From assembly GCF_900172225.1 (NCBI RefSeq), contig NZ_FWFO01000001.1, positions 806,001-870,000 of the forward strand: a DNA stretch of 64,000 nt. Reading direction: 5' to 3'. Positions 1-8,758 of this stretch are shown piece after piece. The position numbers were made by a program, and so were the translations under genes. Below the pieces are notes generated by a model. It searched no databases. It had not been told where the DNA came from and was given only the letters and a program-made list of their open reading frames with translations. Source of the stretch: Falsiruegeria litorea R37. GTDB lineage: Bacteria; Pseudomonadota; Alphaproteobacteria; Rhodobacterales; Rhodobacteraceae. Within the stretch, counting starts at the first letter, position 1. Every line of letters begins with the position of its first letter.

Positions 1-2
1 CC

Positions 3-200
3 GGTCTGGGCATTGGCAAAGTGCCAGGAGGTGGGACCTGCGAAAGCTTCCTGGATCACCGCATCGCCATGTCGTTCATGGTGATGGGCATGGGCGCGCA
101 AGCGCCGGTCTCGGTCGATGACGGTGGCCCGATCGCCACGTCCTTCCCGATTTTTGAGCCACTGATGGCCAGCCTTGGGGCGAGTGTCGCGCGGGGTTAA
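3..200 (+). CDS. aroA: 3-phosphoshikimate 1-carboxyvinyltransferase, C-terminal part
   Basis: The window opens inside this gene; about 65 C-terminal codons are present in the frame starting at base 3 and end in TAA at 198-200. The segment contains the EPSP synthase end motif [17 protein letters not shown] followed by [13 protein letters not shown] and a closing LGA. The DHRIAMS block carries the Asp and Arg of the active site in this family. The enzyme makes 5-enolpyruvylshikimate 3-phosphate in the cytoplasm for aromatic amino acid synthesis. Its position before cmk matches the usual alphaproteobacterial order, with two extra genes between. The 5' end lies outside the window. Confidence 0.93.
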   Translation, partial: GLGIGKVPGGGTCESFLDHRIAMSFMVMGMGAQAPVSVDDGGPIATSFPIFEPLMASLGASVARG

Positions 201-210
201 CCCCCCGCGC
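189..210. terminator. Hairpin overlapping the aroA stop codon
   Basis: A perfect 8-bp inverted repeat (GCGCGGGG / CCCCGCGC, loop TTAACC) covers the aroA stop and sits between two convergent genes. There is no clear T-run on either strand, so it may only be a protective hairpin. Confidence 0.45.
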
Positions 211-216
211 TGTGGC

Positions 217-402
217 TTAGACGTAACCGAGCGACCAGATCACGGTGCCCGCACCGATCACGAACCACACCAGCAGAACGGTCCAATAGGTCCAGGGATC
301 CTCGTCTCGCACTACGGGCTCCCACAGGTATGTGTAGCCCATGAGCAGATCCTTGATCGCCCAAAGGATCAGGCCGATGCCGACGTAAAACCAGATATCC
401 AT
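217..402 (-). CDS. Small two-helix membrane protein, unknown function
   Basis: A 61-residue protein with two hydrophobic helices, roughly residues 4-24 and 40-60, joined by a charged loop (EPVVRDEDPW). It has no recognisable catalytic motif. It is convergent with aroA, ending 17 bases from the aroA stop, and divergent from the serine hydrolase gene, so the 403-558 gap must hold both promoters. Proteins of this size and shape are common unannotated inner-membrane proteins in Rhodobacterales; that family statement is from memory and not tested. Assignment as a real gene rests on the membrane-like composition and clean placement between neighbours. Confidence 0.6.
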   Translation of the reverse strand: MDIWFYVGIGLILWAIKDLLMGYTYLWEPVVRDEDPWTYWTVLLVWFVIGAGTVIWSLGYV

Positions 403-484
403 GACAGTCTCTTGAGTTGGAGTGAGTGTACGTTCTTTACAGCCTCAACATTGGGCTCGCAATCGTGCGATCAACGGGGAAATA

Positions 485-498
485 AGTGAACGATAACT
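485..498. promoter_or_regulatory. Imperfect dyad AGTGAACGATAACT upstream of serine hydrolase
   Basis: This 14-base imperfect dyad lies 60 bases before the serine hydrolase start and recurs exactly at 40957-40970, before the luciferase-like monooxygenase. The half-sites AGTGAAC and GATAACT match at 5 of 7 positions when folded, which is the look of a TetR-type operator. The cognate regulator is not identified. Confidence 0.4.
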
Positions 499-558
499 CA
501 AATTTCATGTTACACTCTGAAGGCGCCACATTGAACAGGCGCAATCAGGGAGAGATGA

Positions 559-1770
559 ATGTTCAAACAATCCATTTTCCAGGCGCTGACCATCACCGGG
601 TTTGCACTTTTGCCAACGTGGGCCACCGCCTTCGATCAGGTTGACCCGGCCGAGGCCGGCTTTGATCCGGACAAGGTGGCAGCCATTGCACAGATGCTGG
701 ACAATGATGTGGCCGAGGGGCGCATTCTGGGCGGCACCGTTTCGATCTTGCGGAATGACAAACTGGCGCTGCATCATGCAACAGGGCAGCGGGCGCCCGA
801 TGGAACTGCGCAAGAGATCGACGACATATTCCGCATCTTTTCGATGACCAAACCCATCGTCTCGGTCGCCGCCATGATGCTGGTCGAGCGGGGGCAACTG
901 GACCTCGATGCACCGCTTAGCCAATACATCCCCGAGTTTTCCGACACCAAGCTGATCGAAGTCAGCGGACTTTATGAGCCCGAGCGCGAGATCACCGTGC
1001 GTGATTTGCTGCGGCACACGTCGGGCATCGTCTATGGCTTTTTTGGCGATACATTCGCCCGCGACGAATACAAGAAACACAACCTGCTCGACACCACCGT
1101 CAGCACCGGTGACCACGCTCGTTTGATCGCGGGCCTGCCCTTGGAACATGAACCCGGCGCGGCCTGGGAATACGGACGATCAACCGATGTTCTGGGCCAT
1201 GTGATTGAGGTTGTTTCGGGCCAACGCCTCGATGTTTTTCTGAAGGTCGAGATTCTCGATCCGCTGGACATGGCCGACACCGCCTTCCATGTTCCGCAGG
1301 ACAAGGCTGATCGCGTTGCCCTGCCGGGGCAGCACGGGTTCATGTTCGATCCGATGATCGAGCCCGCCTATCACTCGGGTGGCAGCGGGTTGATGTCCAC
1401 TGCGCCCGATTACCTGCAATTTGTCGGCATGTTGCTGAACGGGGGAGAGCTGGATGGGGTCCGCATCCTGCAACCCGAGACCGTGGCTGATATGGGTGCA
1501 GATCACCTGCAGGGCGTGCGCCCTGGCAACTATGACCTGCTGGGCGACGAAAACACCTTTGGCCTCGGTTTTGCGGTCCGCCAAACCGAGGCGGGAACCG
1601 GCAAAGGCTCGGTCGGGGACATGTGGTGGGGTGGCTTTGCCGGGACGTATTTCTGGGTTGATCCGGTGCAGGACATGGCCGTCGTTTTCATGATCCAGAA
1701 CCCCGACCAGCGTGAATTCTACCGCCCGGTTTTGCGCAACGCGGTCTATGACGCCCTGACCAGCGACTAA
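559..1770 (+). CDS. Exported serine hydrolase, beta-lactamase/esterase family
   Basis: A 403-residue protein of the serine beta-lactamase / class C penicillin-binding superfamily. The catalytic SxxK tetrad is S95-M-T-K98, and a downstream tyrosine motif (Y205-G-R-S) stands where the family has YxN/S. The N-terminus (basic start, hydrophobic residues 6-23, small residues near 23-25) looks like a signal peptide, so the protein probably acts in the periplasm. Such proteins are usually esterases or peptidases rather than drug-inactivating enzymes. The ATG at 559 follows GGGAGAG at good spacing. It sits between aroA and cmk, where no gene is usually found. The substrate cannot be inferred. A second, unrelated member is at 30173-31336. 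Confidence 0.8.
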   Translation: MFKQSIFQALTITGFALLPTWATAFDQVDPAEAGFDPDKVAAIAQMLDNDVAEGRILGGTVSILRNDKLALHHATGQRAPDGTAQEIDDIFRIFSMTKPIVSVAAMMLVERGQLDLDAPLSQYIPEFSDTKLIEVSGLYEPEREITVRDLLRHTSGIVYGFFGDTFARDEYKKHNLLDTTVSTGDHARLIAGLPLEHEPGAAWEYGRSTDVLGHVIEVVSGQRLDVFLKVEILDPLDMADTAFHVPQDKADRVALPGQHGFMFDPMIEPAYHSGGSGLMSTAPDYLQFVGMLLNGGELDGVRILQPETVADMGADHLQGVRPGNYDLLGDENTFGLGFAVRQTEAGTGKGSVGDMWWGGFAGTYFWVDPVQDMAVVFMIQNPDQREFYRPVLRNAVYDALTSD

Positions 1771-1865
1771 GCCGCAGACCCCGGTGCGGAAAACTCTGTG
1801 CCGGGGATTGCCAAAGACGGGCGCAGGTCAAATAAGGTGGGGCAGACCTAAAACAGGGGGCACCC

Positions 1866-2477
1866 ATGCGTTTCACCATAGCCATCGACGGCCCGGCTGC
1901 GGCCGGCAAGGGCACGATTTCCAAGGGCGTGTCGGCCCATTTCGGCTTTGCCCATCTGGACACCGGGTTGCTTTATCGCGCCGTGGGTCGCCGCACGATG
2001 GACGGCGAGGGGGCCGAGGCAGCGGCGCTGGCTTTGACACCCGAAGATCTGGACCGGGGTGACCTTCGCACGGCCCATGTGGCCCAGGCCGCCAGCAAGG
2101 TGGCCGTCATCCCCGAGGTGCGCGCGGCATTGGTCGACTTTCAACGCAACTTTGCCCGCCGCGACGGCGGCGCCGTCCTGGACGGCCGCGATATCGGCAC
2201 CGTGATCTGCCCCGAGGCCGAGGTGAAGCTCTATGTCACCGCAACGCCCGAAGTGCGCGCCGAGCGTCGCTATCTCGAGTTGTCGGGCAAAGGCTCGGAC
2301 ATCAGCCGTGAACAGGTTCTGGCAGACGTCAAAGAGCGTGACGCCCGCGATATGGAACGCGCGCAAGCCCCGCTGATCCCGGCCAAGGATGCGGTGCTGG
2401 TGGACACCAGCGACCTGTCGATCGAAGATGCGCTGGCCACTGCGATTGCAGCCGTGCAGACCAAGCTGCCTAGGTAA
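1866..2477 (+). CDS. cmk: Cytidylate kinase
   Basis: A 203-residue (d)CMP kinase that makes (d)CDP from (d)CMP and ATP in the cytoplasm. The P-loop [13 protein letters not shown] lies at residues 5-17, followed by the CMP-binding segment [12 protein letters not shown] and the DGRDIGT motif typical of Cmk. The [14 protein letters not shown] region is the family lid. Length is slightly under the usual 210-230. In alphaproteobacteria cmk normally precedes rpsA directly; here rpsA is about 18 kb downstream on the same strand. Confidence 0.96.
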   Translation: MRFTIAIDGPAAAGKGTISKGVSAHFGFAHLDTGLLYRAVGRRTMDGEGAEAAALALTPEDLDRGDLRTAHVAQAASKVAVIPEVRAALVDFQRNFARRDGGAVLDGRDIGTVICPEAEVKLYVTATPEVRAERRYLELSGKGSDISREQVLADVKERDARDMERAQAPLIPAKDAVLVDTSDLSIEDALATAIAAVQTKLPR

Positions 2478-2517
2478 GGCTCAAACGATCACCAACCTGT
2501 GTATCGCTCATAAGGAT

Positions 2518-2557
2518 GCACCTCCTTAGGCTTGGGGAAACTCAATCCCGGAGGTGC
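2518..2557 (+). promoter_or_regulatory. Hairpin that sequesters the ribosome binding site of the next gene
   Basis: GCACCTCC at 2518-2525 is the exact reverse complement of GGAGGTGC at 2550-2557. The right arm contains the Shine-Dalgarno sequence of the gene starting at 2561. A second, inner stem (GGGA 2535-2538 with TCCC 2546-2549) stacks next to it. Folded RNA would block ribosome access. Confidence 0.55.
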
Positions 2558-2560
2558 GCC

Positions 2561-3100
2561 ATGTTCCGTCTTGTTCTGCTTTTGTCGATGCTATTGCTGG
2601 GAACCGCGACCTTGGCTCAGGATGCACAAGAAGAAACCCAGGCCGAAGAGCCGATGACTTATGAGCGTCTGGGAAAGATCATCTTCGCACTGGACGAAAG
2701 CGCGCAACCCCGCGGCCCGGGATTTGAGCTTTCGGTGTCGGGCGTGCCGATCATCGTGGTAACCGACCCGGTGGCTGACCGTATGCGCGCCATGGTCCCA
2801 ATCCGACGCGCGGATGAGCTGACTCAGGACGATTTGCAGCGGATGATGCAGGCAAATTTCGACAGCGCACTGGACGCGCGCTATGCCATCGCCAATGGCA
2901 CGCTTTGGGCTGCTTTCATTCACCCGCTGTCGCCGTTGGAAAAGGATCAGTTCATCTCGGGCTTGGCGCAAACCGTCAACATCGCCAAAACCTACGGCAC
3001 GCTTTATTCGGGCGGCGCCGCGCAATACGGCGGCGGGGACAGCGGCAATCTGCAACGCGCTCTGATCGAGGAACTGCTCAAGAAGGGCGAAGAGATCTAA
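2561..3100 (+). CDS. Exported protein of unknown function
   Basis: About 179 residues. The start at 2561 is chosen because it has a perfect GGAGG eight bases upstream and gives a classical signal peptide (MFRLVLLLSMLLLGTATLAQ); an upstream in-frame ATG at 2516 lies inside the hairpin. After an acidic linker (residues 20-31) comes a mixed alpha/beta domain beginning MTYERLGKIIFALDES, with alternating hydrophobics and a GGGDSG loop near the end. The overall pattern is reminiscent of YbjN / type III chaperone-like folds, but I cannot confirm this. It follows cmk and is probably periplasmic. The Shine-Dalgarno sequence is locked in a predicted hairpin. Confidence 0.6.
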   Translation: MFRLVLLLSMLLLGTATLAQDAQEETQAEEPMTYERLGKIIFALDESAQPRGPGFELSVSGVPIIVVTDPVADRMRAMVPIRRADELTQDDLQRMMQANFDSALDARYAIANGTLWAAFIHPLSPLEKDQFISGLAQTVNIAKTYGTLYSGGAAQYGGGDSGNLQRALIEELLKKGEEI

Positions 3101-3309
3101 GCCGACGCAAGCGGGTTGTCGGCGCTTGTTGTCGGCGTTGCATATCTGCAGAGCAAAACATGGCGTCGCGCAGGCGTTGTTTGTACCGGTGTCTCTAATT
3201 CTCCAGGGTGGGTAACGGCCCCGAAAGAGACCGCATTTTGCGAAACCCGATCAAAAGGGCATACTTGGACGCAGCTTTATTTCTGAATTTCCCCCAAGGA
3301 ATTCTTCCC

Positions 3310-4827
3310 ATGGTGGCCAAACAACCCAATGTTCTGACCCGATGCGTTGCAGCGATTGGGCTGTCGATCCGCTCCAAACTGCTGATCGCATTCATGGGCA
3401 TCACCGGTCTGCTTGTCGCCCTGGCGCTCTTTGGGCTCTATTCTCTGCAACAGTCAAACGCCCGCACCCAAGCATTGATCCGAGATCAGGAGCGCATCGA
3501 ATATTTCACCCAGATCCACGCATATGTCGGCGATCTGATCGCGATGACCTTGGGGCAATACACACCCTATGAGCTCAACAATGCCGGGGCAGGTGGATTT
3601 TTTGGCGCCCCGGTTGATGCCCGTGTTGGCGACCTTCAATTGTTTGTTGCCAAGGGCGTTCGACACTTCGGCCAAACTGGCATGCAGGACGCGGACCTTG
3701 TTGCGCGCCTTCGGTCTGAATTGGCCATTCTCCGGCCACATGCCATCGAGGTGCAACGCCTGCGTCGCGAAGAGGGCAAGCCGGTCGCAGCCCCATTCGC
3801 CATGGAAAAACTGTTTGAACCGCTGCGCGGCATTCAGCGCGATGTTTATACCGTTGTGCAAGGCATCGAAAGAGACATGGCCGCCCGGGCCAGGTCGACG
3901 GCTGTGGCCTATCAGGCCTCGCGCCAATTGGTGGTCACTTCGGCACTGGTCGCCGTTGGCATATCGCTCTTGCTGGGCTATGCCATCTCGTCCTCTCTGG
4001 TCTGGCCGGTTCGTCGGATCGGACATGCGTTGGATACAGTTGCCAAAGGGGGCTTCGACGCCCGTGTCTCAGTTCCAAACCGGGATGAGCTCGGTGAATT
4101 GGCCGGCAATGTCAACGCCACGAGTGAGCAGCTTGGTGATCTTTATCAAGAGGTCGAAAGCCAGCGCGCAGAGCTGGCAAAAGAGCATGCCAAGTCCGAG
4201 GCGCTTTTGTACAATCTGTTGCCTGCCGACATAGCAGCCCGCCTGAAGCTTGAACCGGACAGCACAATCGCCGACAGCCTGCCCAGGGTGGCGATCCTGT
4301 TTGCCGACATCGTGGATTTCACGCCCAGGGCCGTTTCTCTGCCGCCTGAGGATGTCGTGGGCTTTCTGAACAAGATATTCAGCGCCTTTGATGAGCTGGC
4401 GGAAAAACACGGGCTGGAAAAGGTCAAGACCATCGGGGACGCGTATATGGTTGCCGCTGGAATGCCGTCCCCGGTTGGGGACCCGGTCCATCGGGTGGCA
4501 GAGATGGCCCTGGACATGCAGCATGTCGTGACCGAGATGTCTGGCGAGTTTCCCGAGGGTCTGGAGGTTCGCATCGGGCTTCACGCAGGTCCGGCCGTGG
4601 CTGGTGTTATCGGGAACCGAAAGTTGTTCTACGATGTTTGGGGCGAGACCGTGAACACGGCCTCCAGAATGGAAAGCCTCGGGGAACCGGGCCGTATTCA
4701 AGTCACTGCAGAGGTCAAAGCAGAGCTGGAACCGGGGTACCAATTTGTTCGACGCGGGCAGGTCGACGTCAAAGGCCTCGGCGAGGTAGAGACCTGGTGG
4801 TTGTCTGGAAAGCAGGCTGCAACTTAG
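3310..4827 (+). CDS. Membrane adenylate cyclase, HAMP plus class III catalytic domain
   Basis: About 505 residues. The start at 3310 (AAGGA nine bases upstream) is preferred to 3208. A first membrane helix (about residues 15-40) is followed by a roughly 180-residue sensory domain, a second helix (about 215-235), a HAMP linker (WPVRRIGHALDTVAKGGFDARV), a coiled coil and a class III cyclase domain. Both metal aspartates are visible in LFADIVDFT, the ATP-selecting Lys and Asp in KVKTIGDAYM, and the transition-state Asn and Arg in VWGETVNTASRMES, so the enzyme should be active and make cAMP from ATP. The ligand of the sensory region is unknown. It stands alone between cmk and rpsA and faces the sulfatase gene. 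Confidence 0.88.
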   Translation: MVAKQPNVLTRCVAAIGLSIRSKLLIAFMGITGLLVALALFGLYSLQQSNARTQALIRDQERIEYFTQIHAYVGDLIAMTLGQYTPYELNNAGAGGFFGAPVDARVGDLQLFVAKGVRHFGQTGMQDADLVARLRSELAILRPHAIEVQRLRREEGKPVAAPFAMEKLFEPLRGIQRDVYTVVQGIERDMAARARSTAVAYQASRQLVVTSALVAVGISLLLGYAISSSLVWPVRRIGHALDTVAKGGFDARVSVPNRDELGELAGNVNATSEQLGDLYQEVESQRAELAKEHAKSEALLYNLLPADIAARLKLEPDSTIADSLPRVAILFADIVDFTPRAVSLPPEDVVGFLNKIFSAFDELAEKHGLEKVKTIGDAYMVAAGMPSPVGDPVHRVAEMALDMQHVVTEMSGEFPEGLEVRIGLHAGPAVAGVIGNRKLFYDVWGETVNTASRMESLGEPGRIQVTAEVKAELEPGYQFVRRGQVDVKGLGEVETWWLSGKQAAT

Positions 4828-4894
4828 CGCTTGTCTGACATACGAAAGTGTTGGCAACCAACGCGGCCTGATCCGAGCGTGATGTTCTTGTCAA

Positions 4895-4933
4895 AAAGAG
4901 AGGAGGCCGGAGCAACCTTTCGGCGCTCCGGCC
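4895..4933 (-). terminator. Terminator between convergent genes
   Basis: A perfect 9-bp stem (GGCCGGAGC 4905-4913, GCTCCGGCC 4925-4933). Read on the minus strand the stem is followed by TCCTCTCTTTTT, so it would terminate transcription coming from the sulfatase gene. The rest of 4828-5172 shows no convincing gene. Confidence 0.6.
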
Positions 4934-5172
4934 CAACCCGCCGTTCGTGAGTGATGGCAGGACGTCAAAGTCCACGGCGGGTGTATCTGATCCTTGCAGT
5001 GCAAAGACCGTGCCGCCGTCGGAACATCGTCAAAATCCAGTCCGGGGAGGCAATCTGCCGGACGTACCTATGTCCCCGGAACGAAGGGTTCAATTAAGGT
5101 TTTCCATAGTCCAAAGCGGAAAAGGCGCTTGCAAACAGCCCGAACTGGCGATTTCCCACTCATGACCCTACG

Positions 5173-6651
5173 TCAATGCGTGTTCTTTTGCCTGTTCAAC
5201 TCCGCTTGCTCAACGGGTGTTGGCGTGTGGTTGAACACAAAGGCCGTGCGACAGGCCTCTTCGCCACCAAGTTCTGCGATCTTGAGACGCTGATCATCAA
5301 AGGCGCGGGCGTTGACGTCGTCGGGATCACATATCTCGCGCAGGCGCCGTTCGCCTTCGATCAGGGCTGCCTGGACCTCGGGGTCATTGACGCCGTCCAT
5401 GGCGCGGTTCACCTGTTCATGCGGGTCCGTGTTCAAATCAAAAAGCTGCGGTGAATGGCCCACGTAATGCACGTATTTCCAGTGTCCCCACCGCACCATG
5501 AACGTGCCAGTCTTGGAGCCGCCGTCGTGATATTCGCTGAATCCGGTGCGATCCAAATCATCCGGCGCATTGGCAACTGCGCGCAGGGATATGCCTGGCA
5601 GTGCCGCGCTGGCCTCGTCCTCGGGCACCGCGCAGACCTCGCGCGCGGTGGCCGCGATATCGACCAGGTTGGTGCAGGTTGCCACCCGGTGCCCGGCGGG
5701 AACTCCGGGTCCGGCAGCGATCATCGGCACGCCGGCGCTGGCCTCGTACATCACCTGTTTGGTCCAGAACCCCTGATCCCCCATCATGTCGCCGTGGTCC
5801 GAAACATACAGGACCACCGTGTTTTCCAGCTGCCCGCTCTCTTCCAGCGCTTTCAACACGCGACCGACGCAGTCATCCATGAAGGACGTCAGACCGTAGT
5901 AGGCAACCTTGGCCTCGCGCATCTTCTGCTCGTCGAAATAGTCGTCGTAGTGGAAGAAGTCCTTGATGTTGCGCAGTTCGGGGTGGTCGGGGATGCCTTT
6001 GCCATAGCCCACCGGAACATCCATATCGGCAGGGTCATACATTGCCGACCATTCTTCTGGGCAGGTGAGGGGGTAGTGTGGGCTGACCAGCGAAACAAAA
6101 GCCGCCCAGGGCTGGTCTTGTCGCACAGGATCGGTCAGCCAAGCCTCGGTCGCATCGGTGATTGCAAGGTCATAGTCGGTGTAGGTCGACGATCCCACAC
6201 CCACGTCGCCCGCCAGTTCGGCGGCTGAATCATAAGGCGGCGGGTTCTCTCGCAGCAGCCCCACGGCCCAGCCGACGCCGCCCACCACATGCATCGGCAG
6301 GATTTCCTCGGAAAACCCGTTGTCATCCTCGCCCGAGCGGAAATGCAGCTTGCCGATGCTGACCACCTCGCGCCCGGCATCTCGTAAATGCCCCATCCAG
6401 CTGCGTGGGTGTCCCGCATAGGGTGTTGCGCTGTCCCAATGACCCGTCTTGTGGACCCAATCACCGCTGGCCAGGGCGGCCCGTGTCGGCACGCACATGG
6501 GAGAGGGGGTGTAGGCCGCATCAAACATTGTGCCCCGTGCAGCCAAGGCGTCCAGGTTAGGCGTCTTTACGATTGGGTGGCCCGCACAGCCCATCGCATC
6601 CTTGCGATGCTCGTCCGAGATGATGACCAGGAAATTGGTGTGCTCGTTCAT
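5173..6651 (-). CDS. Type I (formylglycine) sulfatase, arylsulfatase/choline-sulfatase-like
   Basis: About 492 residues, start at 6651 because GGAGGG lies seven bases upstream. The protein opens MNEHTNFLVIISDEHRKDAMGC, with the metal-binding Asp-Glu pair, and carries the sulfatase signature C53-V-P-T-R, whose Cys becomes formylglycine. Later YVSDHGDMMGDQGFWTK supplies the second metal-site Asp-His. It has no signal peptide, so it is probably cytoplasmic and hydrolyses an imported sulfate ester. It lies 80 bases downstream of an acyl-CoA ligase on the same strand, but a strong terminator separates them. The exact substrate is unknown; choline-O-sulfate is possible but not shown. Confidence 0.85.
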   Translation of the reverse strand: MNEHTNFLVIISDEHRKDAMGCAGHPIVKTPNLDALAARGTMFDAAYTPSPMCVPTRAALASGDWVHKTGHWDSATPYAGHPRSWMGHLRDAGREVVSIGKLHFRSGEDDNGFSEEILPMHVVGGVGWAVGLLRENPPPYDSAAELAGDVGVGSSTYTDYDLAITDATEAWLTDPVRQDQPWAAFVSLVSPHYPLTCPEEWSAMYDPADMDVPVGYGKGIPDHPELRNIKDFFHYDDYFDEQKMREAKVAYYGLTSFMDDCVGRVLKALEESGQLENTVVLYVSDHGDMMGDQGFWTKQVMYEASAGVPMIAAGPGVPAGHRVATCTNLVDIAATAREVCAVPEDEASAALPGISLRAVANAPDDLDRTGFSEYHDGGSKTGTFMVRWGHWKYVHYVGHSPQLFDLNTDPHEQVNRAMDGVNDPEVQAALIEGERRLREICDPDDVNARAFDDQRLKIAELGGEEACRTAFVFNHTPTPVEQAELNRQKNTH

Positions 6652-6673
6652 GCTGCTGCCCTCCGCGTTGCGC

Positions 6674-6700
6674 AAAAAAGCAGGCCCTGAACGGGCCTGC
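6674..6700 (-). terminator. Rho-independent terminator after the CoA ligase
   Basis: On the minus strand a perfect 8-bp stem (GCAGGCCC / GGGCCTGC, 6693-6700 with 6680-6687) is followed by six T. It lies between the CoA ligase stop and the sulfatase start. Confidence 0.85.
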
Positions 6701-6731
6701 CCGATCTTTTCCAATCCCTAGCACGCAGGGG

Positions 6732-8282
6732 TTACAGGCGGTCCTTCAAAAAACGACGTAGAATCTTGCCCGACGGCGATTTTGGCACTTCGTCGATCAC
6801 CTCGAGCACGCGGACCTGTTTGTAATGCGCCAACCGGTCGCCCAGATAGGTCTGCACGGCCGCTAGATCGGGGGCAGCCTTGCCCGGAGCGGCTACGACA
6901 AAGGCCATCGGCAACTCTCCGACGGCATCATCGGGTTTGCCAATCACAGCGGCGTCCACGATGTCGGGATGGGTGAGCAACTCGGCCTCCAGCTCTGCCG
7001 GGGCGACTTGAAACCCGTTGTACTTGATCAGCTCTTTCAAGCGATCGGTGATGTAAACATATCCTTCGTCATCGAAATGCGCGATGTCCCCGGTACGCAG
7101 CCAGCCACCGTCAACAATGGTCTCGGCTGTGGCGGTGGGGTTGTTCAGGTATCCCTTCATCACCTGCGGCCCGCGGATCCACAGTTCGCCATCCTCGCCG
7201 TCTGCAGCATCCTCCATCGTGTCGATGTTGACGATCCGGCATTCGGTGCTGGGGATGGTCACGCCCGAGGCGCCGGATTTGCCCACCCCGTTGGGAGAGA
7301 TATGACTGACCGGGCTCAGCTCGGTCATGCCATACCCCTGATTGACCCGCGCGTCCAACCGCCCGGCCAAAGCATCCCCCACATCCGCGCCCAAGGGGGC
7401 GGCGGCGCAAAAGATCTGATCGGTGAACGACAGGTCATATTTGTCGATGAGCGGATGCATCGCCAGCGCCAGTGCCACCGGTGGTACGATCCACAGGCGC
7501 GGCGTTTTGTGTTCGCTGATCAGGTCAAGATACTGCTCCAGATCGAACCTGGGCATGGTGACCAGCGCACCACCTGCGGCCAGGTAGATGTTCATCATCA
7601 CCTGCAGGCCGTAGATATGGAAGAACGGCAGAAACACCACCGTCCGTTCGCCGTTGGTCAGGTCCGATGGCACCAGTGTCTGATCGGTGTTCACCACCAG
7701 GTTCTGGTGGGTCAGCATCACTCCCTTGGGTAGACCGGTCGTGCCAGAAGAATAAGGCAGCGCCACCACATGTTCGGCCGCATCCACCGGGGCCTGCTCG
7801 GCCATGGGCGCGCCCATCAGGTCGGAGAACGCCACCGTGCCCTCGGGCGCGTCACCTATCACCACGATCTGGGTCACGCCTGTGCCTTTGATCGCCTCGC
7901 GCGCGGTGTCCAGAAACATCTCGATCGTGACCAGCGTATCCGCCGAGGCATCGCGCAGCTGATGGTTCACCTCATGCGCGGTGTAGGTCGGGTTGATCGT
8001 GGTCACCGTGCCCCCGGCCCAGGCCACGCCGTGAAAGGCGATGCAGTATTCCGGGATGTTGGGCAGCATCAGTGCCACGCATTTGCCCGCACCCATGCCG
8101 CGCGCGTCTAGGCCCCCGGCCAGGGATTTGACGGCTCCCATGAACTGCGCGCCCGTGTAGCTGCGCTCGGTTGGACCGTCGATCAGAATGGTCATTTCGG
8201 GGTCGATCCCCGCAAACACCCGTTGCGTGATGGTCTGATCGGACAAGGCCACGTCCGGGAATGAACTGGTGATGATACCCAC
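6732..8282 (-). CDS. AMP-dependent acyl-CoA ligase, 4-coumarate-CoA-ligase-like
   Basis: About 516 residues from a GTG start at 8282, chosen because GGGAG lies about seven bases upstream; an ATG at 8342 has no such site. The AMP-binding motif YSSGTTGLPKG is at residues 177-187, with YGMTELSP, GELWIRGPQVMKGY and WLRTGDIAHFDDEGY as later adenylate-forming motifs, and PKSPSGKILRR near the C-terminus holds the catalytic Lys. It activates a carboxylic acid with ATP and CoA in the cytoplasm. The family resembles plant and bacterial 4-coumarate-CoA ligases, but the acid cannot be read from the sequence. The HxlR regulator gene lies directly upstream on the same strand. Confidence 0.86.
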   Translation of the reverse strand: MGIITSSFPDVALSDQTITQRVFAGIDPEMTILIDGPTERSYTGAQFMGAVKSLAGGLDARGMGAGKCVALMLPNIPEYCIAFHGVAWAGGTVTTINPTYTAHEVNHQLRDASADTLVTIEMFLDTAREAIKGTGVTQIVVIGDAPEGTVAFSDLMGAPMAEQAPVDAAEHVVALPYSSGTTGLPKGVMLTHQNLVVNTDQTLVPSDLTNGERTVVFLPFFHIYGLQVMMNIYLAAGGALVTMPRFDLEQYLDLISEHKTPRLWIVPPVALALAMHPLIDKYDLSFTDQIFCAAAPLGADVGDALAGRLDARVNQGYGMTELSPVSHISPNGVGKSGASGVTIPSTECRIVNIDTMEDAADGEDGELWIRGPQVMKGYLNNPTATAETIVDGGWLRTGDIAHFDDEGYVYITDRLKELIKYNGFQVAPAELEAELLTHPDIVDAAVIGKPDDAVGELPMAFVVAAPGKAAPDLAAVQTYLGDRLAHYKQVRVLEVIDEVPKSPSGKILRRFLKDRL

Positions 8283-8300
8283 GCGAAAATCTCCCTGAAT

Positions 8301-8354
8301 TATTCTTTTGATTGCGACCACTGTAGGAGCGTCCGCGCGCAAACCAAAAGAATA
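8301..8354. promoter_or_regulatory. Widely spaced 10-bp inverted repeat before the CoA ligase
   Basis: TATTCTTTTG at 8301-8310 and CAAAAGAATA at 8345-8354 are exact reverse complements. They flank the gap between the HxlR gene and the CoA ligase start, a plausible two-site operator or looping arrangement. Confidence 0.45.
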
Positions 8355-8366
8355 TTCTCTGTGGGG

Positions 8367-8741
8367 TTATGCGTCTTCCACTGCGACCTCGGCATCATAT
8401 GCTGCGCGGGCCTTGTCGATGGCGCCCAGGTTCTCCAACGCCCAGAGGCCCATGACCTCGACCGGCTTGCGGAACGATTGACCCAGCGGGGTCAGGGAAT
8501 ACTCCACCTTGGGCGGAATGGTCGGGTGATAGGTGCGGTTGACCAACCCGTCCCGCTCCAAAGCACGCAACGTCAGGCTGAGCATGCGCTGCGAAATCCC
8601 AAGATGCCGCTTGAGCTCATTGAACCGCAGCGTACCGTATTGCGCCAGAGAGATCACGATCAGCACGCTCCAGCGATCACCGACGCGGCCCAGAACCTCG
8701 TTGATGCGACCACATTCGGGGCATTGATTGGCTTTGTTCAT
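8367..8741 (-). CDS. HxlR-family transcriptional regulator
   Basis: A 124-residue winged-helix protein. The N-terminal CPECGRINEVLGRVGDRWSVL, the recognition region RFNELKRHLGISQRMLSLTLRALERDGLV and the wing ending VEYSLTPLG are typical of HxlR regulators. The family often senses reactive aldehydes, quinones or disulfide stress through cysteines; the CPEC pair here could do this, which is inference. It is divergent from a nitroreductase gene (8871) and upstream of the CoA ligase, so it probably controls the nitroreductase and itself. Confidence 0.9.
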   Translation of the reverse strand: MNKANQCPECGRINEVLGRVGDRWSVLIVISLAQYGTLRFNELKRHLGISQRMLSLTLRALERDGLVNRTYHPTIPPKVEYSLTPLGQSFRKPVEVMGLWALENLGAIDKARAAYDAEVAVEDA

Positions 8742-8758
8742 GGCAGTGGTTCCCTCTG

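Noticed and set aside
559-1770. Serine hydrolase as a drug-resistance beta-lactamase
   Set aside because: It has the SxxK motif but resembles the esterase/peptidase branch, and nothing nearby suggests resistance.
5455-6228. 257-codon plus-strand frame opposite the sulfatase at 5173-6651
   Set aside because: Antisense shadow; the sulfatase signature lies on the minus strand.
6732-8741. Sulfatase, CoA ligase and HxlR as one operon
   Set aside because: A strong terminator at 6674-6700 separates the sulfatase from the ligase.
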